A stretch of DNA of 64,000 nt from Fibrisoma montanum (GCF_003583365.1 NZ_QXED01000005.1:558001-622000); one strand, 5' to 3'; counted from the first letter of the stretch, positions 43,062-51,880 are shown. A program made the numbers and translations. The notes: generated from the letters alone by a model not told the origin.

Positions 43062-43529
43062 ATGACTATCAACTCAACCTTACCGGAAGACCAGACGCAG
43101 GCCGTTACGGCACTGCTGGAGCGATTTGTCGATACGTGGAATGCCAAGGATCCGGCGCTGTTCGGTACCGTCTTCACCGACGATGCGGAGTTTATCGATG
43201 TGGTCGGGCAGGTGGCAACGAACCGCAGCGAGATCATTGAACAGCACCGGTATCCGTTCGCCGTAGTAAACAAACAGGCCGTCCTGTCGCTCACCAATCT
43301 TTACATCCGGTCGCTGACCGAAGGACTGGTTATCGTGACGGGGGAATGGCAGGTCGAAAACAGTTCAACACCGGCCGGACAACTGATTCCCCTGCGAAAC
43401 GGCGTTATTCAGCTTATCTGCCGCCACACGGGGCCGGACTGGGCCGTCCGGCTGGTGCATAACACCGACCTGACGCAGGTGTACCGGGATGTGAAACCAG
43501 GCCCCGGATTCAGCGGACCGCAAACCTGA
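43062..43529 (+). CDS. SnoaL/SgcJ-EcaC-like small protein
   Basis: This 155-residue NTF2-fold protein has the SgcJ/EcaC or DUF4440 pattern: VTALLERFVDTWNAKDPALFGTVFTDDAEFIDV, with the shape of the typical helix and first strand, then VIVTGEWQVEN and RNGVIQLICRHTGPDWAVRLVHNTD (quoted in parts). Members are small stress-linked or oxidoreductase-like proteins without known chemistry. It is 24 bases downstream of the NAD(P)H-binding gene and probably in the same operon. There is no signal peptide. Confidence 0.85.
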   Translation: MTINSTLPEDQTQAVTALLERFVDTWNAKDPALFGTVFTDDAEFIDVVGQVATNRSEIIEQHRYPFAVVNKQAVLSLTNLYIRSLTEGLVIVTGEWQVENSSTPAGQLIPLRNGVIQLICRHTGPDWAVRLVHNTDLTQVYRDVKPGPGFSGPQT

Positions 43530-43612
43530 CTAGACGGACTATTGCCTCAGTTTCACAAAACCTTAACAGCATTCCTGACGTTGGTTTGCCGTACAAACCG
43601 AATTTTGCGACT

Positions 43613-44209
43613 ATGTTAGGGCAAGAGCTGAGCGATGAGATACTGACCGGCCGGCTTCGACACGACGATGAGCAGGCGTTTAAGACGCTGTATGACCGGC
43701 ACTGGTACGATTTGTACGTGATAGCCTGCCGCAAGCTCCGCGACAGTGAACTGGCGCAGGATCTGGTGCAGGAACTGTTTTTGACACTCTGGCAGAAGCG
43801 CGAAACCCTTCGCGTCGATTCACTGAAGGCTTACCTTACGACGTCGCTCCGGAACCGGATCATCGATCATGTCCGGATGCAACTGCAAAGCGATCAATAC
43901 GCCGAATACGTTCTTCAGGCGCTGCCCACCGAGTCGCAGTCGCACCAGACGACATCGGTTGTTCAGTACCGGGAGCTTTCCGAGTCGCTTAACCAGGCCC
44001 TGGCCCAGCTTCCCGACAAAACCCGGGAGGTGTTTCTGCTGAACCGATTCGAGCGGATGACCACCCGGGAGATTGCCGCTCAACTCGGCCTTTCCGAAAA
44101 AACGATCGAATACCACCTGTCCCGCTCCACGTCTTTACTACGCGCTCAGCTTCAGAATTTTGCCACCATGGTGGCTTGCCTGGGGGTCTTCTGGGCCGAA
44201 AAATCATGA
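43613..44209 (+). CDS. ECF RNA polymerase sigma factor (Bacteroidota family)
   Basis: This 198-residue sigma-70 factor of the extracytoplasmic-function type has region 2 at residues ~20-90 (FKTLYDRHWYDLYVIACRKL, AQDLVQELFLTLWQKRE, LTTSLRNRIIDHVR) and region 4 at ~130-185 (LPDKTREVFLLNRFERMTTREIAAQLG, in parts). ATG 43613 is chosen; the frame is open to a TTG 27 bases up. No FecR-like anti-sigma gene follows; the next genes encode lipoproteins after a strong hairpin. The trigger is therefore unknown. Confidence 0.93.
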   Translation: MLGQELSDEILTGRLRHDDEQAFKTLYDRHWYDLYVIACRKLRDSELAQDLVQELFLTLWQKRETLRVDSLKAYLTTSLRNRIIDHVRMQLQSDQYAEYVLQALPTESQSHQTTSVVQYRELSESLNQALAQLPDKTREVFLLNRFERMTTREIAAQLGLSEKTIEYHLSRSTSLLRAQLQNFATMVACLGVFWAEKS

Positions 44210-44228
44210 GATTACCCAGCTGGATTGC

Positions 44229-44273
44229 CAGAGGGTGTGACGGCCGGTTCCGAACTTGACGTCACACCCTCTG
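44229..44273 (+). terminator. Terminator of sigma factor gene
   Basis: A perfect 14-base stem CAGAGGGTGTGACG / CGTCACACCCTCTG has a 17-base centre containing a minor GTT/AAC hairpin. It lies 20 bases after the sigma gene stop. T-run absent. Confidence 0.72.
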
Positions 44274-44393
44274 CTGCTTAGACACGTCGCCGAACTCAGG
44301 CTGTTCTTCGCCGGAAAAGGCACGAACGTAGCAGAGGGCGGCTGAACGCCTGAACCGTAGCGTTAGCATTGGCGAAACCTATTCGAAATCGCC

Positions 44394-44861
44394 ATGAGTC
44401 AACTCCATTACCTCACCCCCGTCCAGCGCCTGCTGGTGATGACCACCCTCTGTCTGCTTACGCTGGCCGGCTGCTCTGGTACGGACGAACCGCAGCCCGC
44501 AGCGAGGGGCCAGTTGCTGAGCCGAAACTGGCAGGTGCAAAGCGCGCAGTATAGCTACAGCAACCTGACTTACACGTACTACCAGAAGGGCGGAACGGCC
44601 AATGACGCTGATCTGTCGGCGTACCGGTTTAATTTCGAAAGCAGTGGTTCGTATACGTTCCTGAACGATTCAACAAGCTTCCAGGGTGACTGGGAACTCG
44701 TTGATCAGGAGTCTACCCTGCGCCTGGACGGGCAGAGCGATTTCTCTATCCTGACCCTGTCGGATACCAACTTCGACTTTTCGTTCACCTCCGAGGAAAC
44801 CGATGCCGATAATAAAGCCATCACGGTCCAGTACACGTATCGGCTCATTCCGGCCAACTGA
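44394..44861 (+). CDS. Predicted lipoprotein, lipocalin-like
   Basis: This 155-residue protein has a lipobox at Cys27 (LLTLAGC) and then a beta-rich body starting LLSRNWQVQSAQYSY, with YRFNFESSGSYTFLND, FQGDWELVDQESTLRLDG and a terminal ITVQYTYRLIP. The W-containing first strand and the W-x-x-x sequence before the STLRL strand are like lipocalin-like DUF5004/DUF4923-type Bacteroidota lipoproteins; the exact family is not certain. It starts the lipoprotein run that continues with Kelch, DUF4907 and DUF4270 genes. Confidence 0.78.
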   Translation: MSQLHYLTPVQRLLVMTTLCLLTLAGCSGTDEPQPAARGQLLSRNWQVQSAQYSYSNLTYTYYQKGGTANDADLSAYRFNFESSGSYTFLNDSTSFQGDWELVDQESTLRLDGQSDFSILTLSDTNFDFSFTSEETDADNKAITVQYTYRLIPAN

Positions 44862-44955
44862 GCCTCTTTTCACGCTTAACATTTATTAACAGGCGTCCAG
44901 TCCAACCCTTCCCGGCTGAATGGGACTCCCCTCCAAAAAACACATAACCGTTCTC

Positions 44956-45960
44956 ATGATACATTGCTTTTCGACTCGCAGTACGTTATGGTCCCGACTG
45001 GTGGCCGGTATGCTCACCCTCGCCAGTGGCTGGCTTATCGGTTGTAGTGATTCCGATGACGTAGCGGTGGTGGGCGACTGGCGTCGTCGGTCTGATTTTG
45101 AAGGTGTTGCCCGGCAGGCGGCTGCTGGTTTCGTGATCAACAACATGGCCTATGTCGGTACCGGTACCAACGCCGACAACGAACGCCTGACCGATTTCTG
45201 GGGATACGACGCGGCCCGCAATACCTGGACCCAGATTGCCGATTATGCCGGAACCCCCCGCTTCGCAGCCGTTGGGTTTGCGGTTGGCAACAAAGGCTAC
45301 GTCGGCACCGGCCTCGACAACAACAGCGACCGGCTCAAAGACTTTTATGAATACGACCCCGCAACGAACGCCTGGCGGAAGATTGCCGACTACGCGGGGT
45401 CGGCCCGCCGGAATGCCGTGGCGTTCACCATTGGCAACAAAGGCTACGTTGGTACAGGCTTCGACGGCAATTACCTCAAGGATTTTTACGCCTACGATCC
45501 CGCTGCCGACCAGTGGCAGCGCGTGGCCAGCTACTCCGGCCCCAAACGCCTGGGGGCAGTAGCGTTTGTTCTCGATGGGCTGGGCTACGTGGTCGGAGGC
45601 AACAACAATGGCATAAACCAGAAGGATGTCTGGGCTTATGACCCGGCGCAGGATACGTGGGTTGAGAAAGACGAATTTGACGATGAAGAAACCGTGGCAC
45701 GCAGCTACGGGGTGGCGTTTACCATTGGGTCAAAAGGCTACGTACTGCTCGGCGACGGCAACAATACGGTGTGGGAATATGATCCGGCGAGCGATTCGTG
45801 GAGCGACGACCGGGGCGATTTTGAAGGCAGTGGGCGGACGTATGCCGTTGGGTTTGCCATCAACGGAAAAGGCTACGTAACAACCGGAAGCGTAGGAACC
45901 GGGCGGCTGGATGATCTGTGGGAGTTCGACCCCAACAAGGAACGCGATAGTGATGACTAA
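44956..45960 (+). CDS. Kelch-repeat lipoprotein
   Basis: This 334-residue protein has a lipobox at Cys30 (GWLIGC) followed by an acidic SDSDD stretch, then about six Kelch blades. Each has a hydrophobic strand plus GYVGTGLD- or GYVVGG-type turns and a Y-P-A-x-x-x-W pattern (YDPATNAWRKIADYAG; YDPAADQWQRVASYSG). It is probably a surface propeller. ATG 44956 is preferred over 44920 because it gives a normal signal peptide. The DUF4907 gene begins inside its last codons (overlap 45953-45960), which supports coupling. Similar clusters with DUF4270 are known in Bacteroidota. Confidence 0.9.
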   Translation: MIHCFSTRSTLWSRLVAGMLTLASGWLIGCSDSDDVAVVGDWRRRSDFEGVARQAAAGFVINNMAYVGTGTNADNERLTDFWGYDAARNTWTQIADYAGTPRFAAVGFAVGNKGYVGTGLDNNSDRLKDFYEYDPATNAWRKIADYAGSARRNAVAFTIGNKGYVGTGFDGNYLKDFYAYDPAADQWQRVASYSGPKRLGAVAFVLDGLGYVVGGNNNGINQKDVWAYDPAQDTWVEKDEFDDEETVARSYGVAFTIGSKGYVLLGDGNNTVWEYDPASDSWSDDRGDFEGSGRTYAVGFAINGKGYVTTGSVGTGRLDDLWEFDPNKERDSDD

Positions 45961-46264
45961 AGCCATGAACCGCCCCCTGAGCACCTGGCTGGTACTCGGC
46001 CTGTGGGCCATGCTGCTCGGGGCCTACTGGCTGTTTGGCCGGCACCCGCACTATGAGCTGCGGGTGTTTCAGGCGGACTCCGGGTGGGGATACGAAATCC
46101 GTCAGGGAGCAACCCCCCTGATCTACCAGCCGATCGTACCTGGTCTGCCCGGTCAGCAGCGGTTCACAGACGAAGCCCATGCCCGGCGCGTGGGCGAACG
46201 CGTACTCAGCAAACTGCAGCGGGGCGAATTTCCCCCGACGCTCCGACCCGAGGAGGTTCGCTAA
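45953..46264 (+). CDS. DUF4907 family protein
   Basis: This 103-residue protein has an N-terminal signal anchor (STWLVLGLWAMLLGAYWLF) followed by the DUF4907 pattern: YELRVFQADSGWGYEIRQGA, LIYQPIVPGLPGQQRF and AHARRVGERVLSKLQRGEFPP, quoted in parts. It is probably membrane-anchored and periplasmic; the function is unknown. It overlaps the end of the Kelch gene by eight bases and precedes DUF4270, an arrangement recurring in Bacteroidota. The frame is open further upstream, but ATG 45953 matches the family start. Confidence 0.85.
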   Translation: MTKAMNRPLSTWLVLGLWAMLLGAYWLFGRHPHYELRVFQADSGWGYEIRQGATPLIYQPIVPGLPGQQRFTDEAHARRVGERVLSKLQRGEFPPTLRPEEVR

Positions 46265-46276
46265 TGCTTTTCATCC

Positions 46277-46359
46277 GGGGCTGTCAGGCCGGATGCTGTC
46301 CGGTCGCCTGAGCAGGGCATGACAGCTGCGCAGCTTCCCGGCCAGAGTCTGACAGCCCC
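46277..46359 (+). other. Large stem-loop between DUF4907 and DUF4270 genes
   Basis: Perfect 11-base arms GGGGCTGTCAG (46277-46287) and CTGACAGCCCC (46349-46359) enclose 61 bases that contain secondary GGCCGG/CCGGCC pairing. It could be a structured leader, attenuator or processed RNA element. No match to a known riboswitch is claimed. Confidence 0.45.
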
Positions 46360-46376
46360 TCTCAACAACTGTATTC

Positions 46377-47681
46377 ATGACCCGCCTTTCAATTTATTTC
46401 CTGCTAACCCTTTTGCCTGCCCTGCTGACCGGCTGTCAATCGGGCGATCGGACCATTGGCCAGCAGATCGTTACGCCCCGCGAACTCGACGTTCAGCTCG
46501 TTGATTCGGTTACGGTACTGGCATCGACCGTGCTGGCCGATACGTTCACAACCTCGGCCGACAGTAGCGTACTGGTTGGTCGGTGGGCCGATGCCCTGGC
46601 TGGCCAAACGACGGCCAAGGGTTTTATTTCCCTGGGGTATACATCCCATACGTTGCCGGATCAGCAGCAAGTCCGATTCGATTCGTTGGTACTGGTACTG
46701 CCGATGGGTACGGCCTACGGTGATACGTCGCAGCGCCTGACGCTCAACGTACACCAGCTCCAGGCCAAACTCGGCGACCGGACGTATTCGAACCTCAGCA
46801 CAGTTCCGTACGAAGTGACGCCCCTGCTGACCAAAACCTTCCGGCCGTGGCCCCGGTACGGGAACCGGCAGGTACGCATCCGGTTGCCCGACGCCCTCAG
46901 CCAGGATTTTTTCGATAAGCTGCGTAATCGGTCAATCACCGACGAAGAAACTCTGGATGCCTACTGGAAAGGGCTGGCGCTGGTCTGTGATCCGTCGGCC
47001 AACCTGCTGCTGAAGCTGGGTATTTCATCCGCCGAAGCCGGGTTGGTGCTGTATTACCACGACACGGATCTGAATCAAACCCGGAATACCATTCGCTTTG
47101 ACGTGGCCGGGATTCATTTCAGTCAGGTAGCCGGCGACCGGAGCGGCACAGCGCTCAGCAGCCTGCGAACCCGGCTGGATGCCGTCAGCAGCCGATTTAC
47201 CCAGAACACTGCCTTCGTTGCAGCCGGGGCGATGCTGCGTACCCGGCTCGACATTCCGGGCCTGGCTCAGCTCGTGTTAACACAACAGTACCGGGGCATA
47301 AACCGTGCGGATTTGATTCTTGAACCCATTCAGCGGGACCGGCGCGATAACGCAGCGCCCCCATCAAGGCTTGTGCTGTACCAGACCAACAGCCTAAACG
47401 AAGCGCTGAGTATCGTGCCGGATGCGGAGGGCAGCAGCAGTACGGTAGTGGGCTACTACGGCTACGATCCGAATGATCTGGAGCAGCAGGCGCAGTACAC
47501 CTTCAACGTAACGTATTACGTGAACGAAGTCCTGAAAGCCCGTTTGCCGAATCGTCCGCTGCTGTTGCAGGCCATCACGGAAAGCAACCACCTGCCGGTT
47601 GAACGGGTCACTTTGGGTGATGCGTTCAGGGCGGGCTATCGGCTACGGTTGCGGCTGTACATGACCGTAGAGAAGCCGTAG
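46377..47681 (+). CDS. DUF4270 family lipoprotein
   Basis: This 434-residue lipoprotein has Cys20 at the lipobox (ALLTGC) and the DUF4270 pattern: GQQIVTPRELDVQLVDSVTV near the N-terminus, DSSVLVGRWADALAGQTTAKG, LVLVLPMGTAYGDTSQRLTLNVHQL in parts, and the C-terminal LLQAITESNHLPVERVTLGD. Members are surface or periplasmic lipoproteins of unknown function, often next to Kelch proteins, as here. It is the last gene of the lipoprotein run and is followed by a 210-base A+T-richer gap. Confidence 0.9.
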   Translation: MTRLSIYFLLTLLPALLTGCQSGDRTIGQQIVTPRELDVQLVDSVTVLASTVLADTFTTSADSSVLVGRWADALAGQTTAKGFISLGYTSHTLPDQQQVRFDSLVLVLPMGTAYGDTSQRLTLNVHQLQAKLGDRTYSNLSTVPYEVTPLLTKTFRPWPRYGNRQVRIRLPDALSQDFFDKLRNRSITDEETLDAYWKGLALVCDPSANLLLKLGISSAEAGLVLYYHDTDLNQTRNTIRFDVAGIHFSQVAGDRSGTALSSLRTRLDAVSSRFTQNTAFVAAGAMLRTRLDIPGLAQLVLTQQYRGINRADLILEPIQRDRRDNAAPPSRLVLYQTNSLNEALSIVPDAEGSSSTVVGYYGYDPNDLEQQAQYTFNVTYYVNEVLKARLPNRPLLLQAITESNHLPVERVTLGDAFRAGYRLRLRLYMTVEKP

Positions 47682-47891
47682 CGGATTGTCAGTACTGCAT
47701 AGCAACGCATTTAACTACCGATAAATAAAATGAACTTACTATTGCAGGCGCTGACTTGTAGAAAGTTGCCATTTTCAGCAGTTTGCAGATTGTAAAGCAA
47801 CATTGAATGATGCATGAGCGAGGACGAATGAGTTGATTTACAGGCATACTATATAGTCGTAATTCAGTACATTCTATCCATACATCACTCC

Positions 47892-48443
47892 ATGAAAACC
47901 CGTTTTTTTATCTGCACCGTTTGGTTCATTACTACATTGTTCAGTTGTGCCGGTCCCGCTGGTGAACCAGGACCATCCGGTCCCGCTGGTCCTGCTGGAC
48001 CACAAGGCCCAACAGGCGCTCCCGGACCTGCCGGAACGGCCAACGTCATTACTTCCTCCTGGAAAACAGTGTCACAAAATGATTGGGTGATAAGTACCAC
48101 TAATCCCCGGACCGCATCTTTCGTTTTTGCGGATAATAATTTGACGCAAACCGTCATCGATCGCGGATTGGTTCTTGCGTTCACACGAGACCCCAATGCT
48201 ACACAGGTAGCCGAACCGATGCCTTTTACTTACCTTGACGGTAGTAAGGAAAGTTTTGTCGTCAGAGTTGGTAATATATCGTTCGTTTACACTGCTACTA
48301 AAAATTTAGTACGAACTGATCTTTTTGGGGTTCAGTACCGCTGGATCATTGTACCTTCAGCAACTTTATCGGGTGGTCGGCTGGCCCATGTTGACTGGAC
48401 CAACTACGCAGCCGTGAAAGAGTATCTCCACCTAACTGATTAA
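47892..48443 (+). CDS. Collagen-like repeat lipoprotein
   Basis: In this 183-residue protein the lipobox Cys19 (TTLFSC) is followed directly by nine Gly-x-y triplets (GPAGEPGPSGPAGPAGPQG and on), then a ~125-residue globular domain (VITSSWKTVSQNDWVIST, FVVRVGNISFVYTA, VQYRWIIVPSATLSGG). The arrangement suggests a lipid anchor, a short collagen-like stalk able to trimerise, and a surface head. The head domain is not recognised. Base composition is lower in G+C than neighbours (22 of 60 at 48241-48300). It starts a three-gene run with the barrel gene 15 bases later. Confidence 0.88.
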   Translation: MKTRFFICTVWFITTLFSCAGPAGEPGPSGPAGPAGPQGPTGAPGPAGTANVITSSWKTVSQNDWVISTTNPRTASFVFADNNLTQTVIDRGLVLAFTRDPNATQVAEPMPFTYLDGSKESFVVRVGNISFVYTATKNLVRTDLFGVQYRWIIVPSATLSGGRLAHVDWTNYAAVKEYLHLTD

Positions 48444-48458
48444 AAAAACTACCACACC

Positions 48459-49175
48459 ATGATGAAAATATATTGTATTGCATTGTTTATTCTGGTCATT
48501 AACGCCACCGGGGTGGCTCAGAATTACACCGCAATTAGCTTACGCGCGGGCGGAGGAGTTGCCAGTTCATCATTTCCAAATTCGGTTACATCAGTTGGTG
48601 GTCAGCAGTCGGCGTTGAAGTTTTCGTCGGTGTACAGTTATATGGTAGGAGTGGGAGTAAACCTACCCTTAGGTGGGCGGGTGTCCTTCCAGCCTGAAGT
48701 CATGTATATTCGCAAAGGATATGCTTATACTTATACGGAAAGCGGAGATTTTTACCGGGAGCGGTATTATTTCAACTGCATCGAGGTGCCCCTGCTGCTG
48801 AAGGCCGCTTTTGCCAAAGACCGGTTTCGCGCATTTGTTTTCGCCGGGCCTTCCGTCAGTTATGCGTTAAATGCACGCTATACGACCAAACTCTCCAGTG
48901 GAGGGTCACAAACAACCGAAAGTGGGAAGGTTGTTTTCTCAGATGGCGAACCATCCGGTAATACGTATTATTTCGATACAAATAAATTTCGTCAGTTCGA
49001 TGTCGGTGTACAGGGTGGCGTAGCTGTGGGTGCCCGTCTGGGAACGGGTATTTTTCTGATTGAATTGAGAGGAGGCTTAGGCCTGCTGGATTTTAACCGT
49101 GAAGAGGAGTCAAAATTCCGAACAGGGACAGTCGCTCTAAGTTATAGCATACCCCTTGGTTCCATCAGTAAATAA
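48459..49175 (+). CDS. Outer-membrane beta-barrel protein (PorT-like)
   Basis: This 238-residue protein has a signal peptide (IALFILVINATGVAQ) and alternating strands typical of small barrels: ISLRAGGGVASSSF, YMVGVGVNLPLGGRVSFQPE, VMYIRKGYAYTYTESGDF and RGGLGLLDFNREEES, with a final TVALSYSIPLGSISK. Loops are Ser/Thr-rich, unlike the shorter loops of the barrel at 15290. It lies 15 bases after the collagen-like gene and 24 bases before the kinase gene, so the three are probably co-transcribed. Confidence 0.85.
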   Translation: MMKIYCIALFILVINATGVAQNYTAISLRAGGGVASSSFPNSVTSVGGQQSALKFSSVYSYMVGVGVNLPLGGRVSFQPEVMYIRKGYAYTYTESGDFYRERYYFNCIEVPLLLKAAFAKDRFRAFVFAGPSVSYALNARYTTKLSSGGSQTTESGKVVFSDGEPSGNTYYFDTNKFRQFDVGVQGGVAVGARLGTGIFLIELRGGLGLLDFNREEESKFRTGTVALSYSIPLGSISK

Positions 49176-49199
49176 AGGGCCTTCCGAAATCGATTTGTT

Positions 49200-51095
49200 A
49201 TGAACGAAAGCCCGCGGATCATTCAGAACCAGTATCAGTTGCTCGGTCCTGTCGGCAACGGTGAGGGGGGAATGGGAGTTGTTTACCGGGCTATAGACCT
49301 GACACTCGACCGGATAGTGGCGGTTAAGCTGATTCGGCCGGATCTTCAGGATCGGGACGACATTGAGAAGCGATTTCAACGGGAAGCCAAAGCACTTGCC
49401 CGATTGAACCATCCAAACATTGCCAGCGTATACAACTTTTGCCGGGATGGTAATGAGTATTGCCTGGTCATGGAATTTATCAACGGGCATACGTTGACCG
49501 AACTGTTGAAACTAAAGGGGCCTTTCTCTCAGTCGCAAGCTATAGATCTGATAGTGCAGGCACTGAATGGGTTAGCTCATGCTCACGAACGCGGGGTACT
49601 GCATCGCGACATTAAGCCTGCTAATCTGATGCTTACCAGTGAGGGGACGCTAAAACTGCTGGACTTTGGAATTGCCCGACTTACGGATGCACCTACTACC
49701 CAGATTACACAGACAAAGTATCTGACAGGTACAGTACGCTACATGGCGCCCGAACTCCTTGATGGAGGACAACCGTCAACCAGTTCGGACCTCTACGCGC
49801 TGAACTTAGTATTGTACGAACTGCTCACTGGTCGGGCTGCCTTTAAAGCGCCAACAGTTATGCGCCTGATCATTCAAATTCTCAATGAGCCGTTGCCGTC
49901 GCTTCAGGAACACTTGCCGCAAGCTTCCGGAGCGTTGACACGACTCATGGAACGGATGATGGCAAAAGATCCAGCCGTTCGTATCAGTGATGCCCGACAA
50001 TTGGCAAAAGCCCTTGGCGAAGCGGCCGCTACGCCTGCTGAAAAGAAGGAAGAACTAACCGCTGAACCGCCAACCAGCATTACGCTTGTAGATCCTTTAC
50101 CCCGGGTTCGTCTGTCAACACCGGCATCATCCCCTTCGCCAGAACGGCCCAATACACCGGCACCGGATCCAGCGTCCACGCTGGGAGAACCGGCCTGGGC
50201 ATTACCAAAAAAAAGGGGAAAAGGTCTCTGGATATGGTTGCTCTTAGTAAGTATCGTACTGGGAGGCACTGGGATCTGGTATATTCTTACAAAGCCCGTG
50301 GCAATGGAGTCCGTGTCGCGGAGACCCCAGCCGTCTGTTGATTCAACCATAACTGAATCGGTAGATGCGTTGCCTACTACTAATCCTACGTCTAAGGACA
50401 CCTCCTCAGTTGCTCAACAGACAGAATTAGTCAGCAATAAGCCAGATAAACCTACTGTCGGACAATCTACAGTCAATCGACCAAATCAACGGCCGGAGCA
50501 GAAGCAGCCCGTTACGCAGGTTTCAACAACACAGGCCTCCCGAAAACCACAGCTGGTCGTTGAAAGCTCAACCGGGCCCGTTAACCCACCAGCGACTGTA
50601 CCGATCTCTTCCCAGACAAGGACCGATGTTTCGGTCCCGGTCGTGAAAAAAAACGATGAAAATACTACCTCTGAGTTGACGGACAAGCCGGTTGAGCGTC
50701 CGGTAGCCCGGCCGGTTGCTGAGCCAAAAAGTGTGACTATTACCCGGAAAACTACCCTTCGATTAACTCCCCTGGAAACGTACCGGGCTGATCGGCTTAA
50801 CCGGGGCGACGAAGTCCGCTTTACGGTCAGCGCTGTAATCGGCGAAGAGGTTGTGTCTCTGGGTAGTCAAGCAGCCGCACGGGCTGTTGTCTCTGAAGTG
50901 CAGGCCGTAGGAGGATTGACTACACGTTCCTATATTTTTCTCAAGCGGATGGTGCTGGAGTTCGTTGGCAATGAGCCGATAAAATTATCGCTGATGGGTT
51001 CGGAACCTGAAATTCGGTTTGATGCTAAACAAGCTAACGCCGTAATAGGGACCCTACAGATGCGAGCGGCAAAACCCTTGACAGTTAATCTGTGA
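49200..51095 (+). CDS. Transmembrane serine/threonine protein kinase
   Basis: This 631-residue Hanks-type kinase has a catalytic domain at residues ~10-270: Gly loop GEGGMGVVYRAID, Lys in AVKLIRPDL, catalytic loop HRDIKPANLM, DFGIARL and APE motif YMAPELLDGGQ, all intact. A Pro/Thr-rich linker, one transmembrane helix (LWIWLLLVSIVLGGTGIWYI, ~342) and another long Thr/Pro linker lead to a C-terminal beta-rich periplasmic domain (LRLTPLETYRADRLNRGDEV; FLKRMVLEFVGNEP). That domain is not PASTA and is not recognised. Position after the collagen-like lipoprotein and barrel genes suggests they act together. Confidence 0.95.
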   Translation: MNESPRIIQNQYQLLGPVGNGEGGMGVVYRAIDLTLDRIVAVKLIRPDLQDRDDIEKRFQREAKALARLNHPNIASVYNFCRDGNEYCLVMEFINGHTLTELLKLKGPFSQSQAIDLIVQALNGLAHAHERGVLHRDIKPANLMLTSEGTLKLLDFGIARLTDAPTTQITQTKYLTGTVRYMAPELLDGGQPSTSSDLYALNLVLYELLTGRAAFKAPTVMRLIIQILNEPLPSLQEHLPQASGALTRLMERMMAKDPAVRISDARQLAKALGEAAATPAEKKEELTAEPPTSITLVDPLPRVRLSTPASSPSPERPNTPAPDPASTLGEPAWALPKKRGKGLWIWLLLVSIVLGGTGIWYILTKPVAMESVSRRPQPSVDSTITESVDALPTTNPTSKDTSSVAQQTELVSNKPDKPTVGQSTVNRPNQRPEQKQPVTQVSTTQASRKPQLVVESSTGPVNPPATVPISSQTRTDVSVPVVKKNDENTTSELTDKPVERPVARPVAEPKSVTITRKTTLRLTPLETYRADRLNRGDEVRFTVSAVIGEEVVSLGSQAAARAVVSEVQAVGGLTTRSYIFLKRMVLEFVGNEPIKLSLMGSEPEIRFDAKQANAVIGTLQMRAAKPLTVNL

Positions 51096-51373
51096 GTCAC
51101 TACGTTCAGACAATTTCGGGTGTATCGGGGACCCTTTATTGCTGAAGCAAAATCCTGTTTTTCAATGCGTTTAGGTAGAGTCAGTTTAAGGCTGTTCAAA
51201 ACCCTTATTGTCTTGCCTCGTGTGTGCGGCATTGCTCTCGGACCCGGTTCTTCGCCTGGAAAATAAAAAACTGCGCTATTTTACCTTCGTCGTTATATTG
51301 CTTTAAAATTAAGCCAATTAGCTGGGAACCCATCTAACAAACTGCCCTTCCTGAATCCGGTAGCCGTAGCGGG

Positions 51374-51880
51374 TTACGCCTGCTCCGTACCGGTACGGAG
51401 CAGGCGGTTGTAGGCGCTCATGGCCGTAGCCAGAGCGGCTCCTATACATATCAGCCGCATGATACCCCACGGCATGCCCCGCCAAACCAATTGGTTGACC
51501 TGCTCTCGGGTGGCCAGCAGGTCGGCACCGGAGAAGAATACCTTCAGGTTGATCTGCGTAACGATGTATACCGTCAGCAATACCCCGGCCGACGTGAACA
51601 GCAGCGTGGCCAGTAACGACCTGCGCAGCGAGTTACTCTGGCCACGCCCGGTCCAGTAAGCCCCGAGCGCGGCCAGAAACGTCAGGGGACTCATCGGGAC
51701 GAAATACCAGACGGGATTGGTCACCTTCGTAAAAGCGTTCCAGTGCGTCAGGGCGGTTGCGGGGTCGGCCAGGGTGTTCGGCGTAAAGGCGACGGTTTCG
51801 TACAGGTTCCCGAAGAACCAATGGGCCAAGCCGAAGAGGGTAAAACCCAGAAACCACCGCAGGCTATGGACGTCACGCAT
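51374..51880 (-). CDS. Four-TM membrane protein, paralogue 1
   Basis: This 168-residue protein has four predicted transmembrane segments (FLGFTLFGLAHWFFGNLYETV, in parts; YFVPMSPLTFLAALGAYW; LLFTSAGVLLTVYIVTQINL; IMRLICIGAALATAMSAYN). It shares the pattern GNLYE, VTNP, LLTVYxVTQINL and overall length with the preceding gene, so the two are duplicates. The layout recalls DUF1772-like membrane proteins but assignment is not firm. Its start overlaps the stop of the 51873 gene by eight bases, implying translational coupling. Confidence 0.78.
   Translation of the reverse strand: MRDVHSLRWFLGFTLFGLAHWFFGNLYETVAFTPNTLADPATALTHWNAFTKVTNPVWYFVPMSPLTFLAALGAYWTGRGQSNSLRRSLLATLLFTSAGVLLTVYIVTQINLKVFFSGADLLATREQVNQLVWRGMPWGIMRLICIGAALATAMSAYNRLLRTGTEQA

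Noticed and set aside
47682-47891. Possible small RNA or tRNA in the 210-base gap before the collagen-like gene
   Set aside because: No cloverleaf, no clear hairpin and no promoter-terminator pair could be seen.
47949-48030. Gly-Pro-rich DNA repeat as a simple satellite
   Set aside because: It is in frame, follows a lipobox directly and encodes nine intact Gly-x-y triplets, so it is coding rather than a non-coding satellite.
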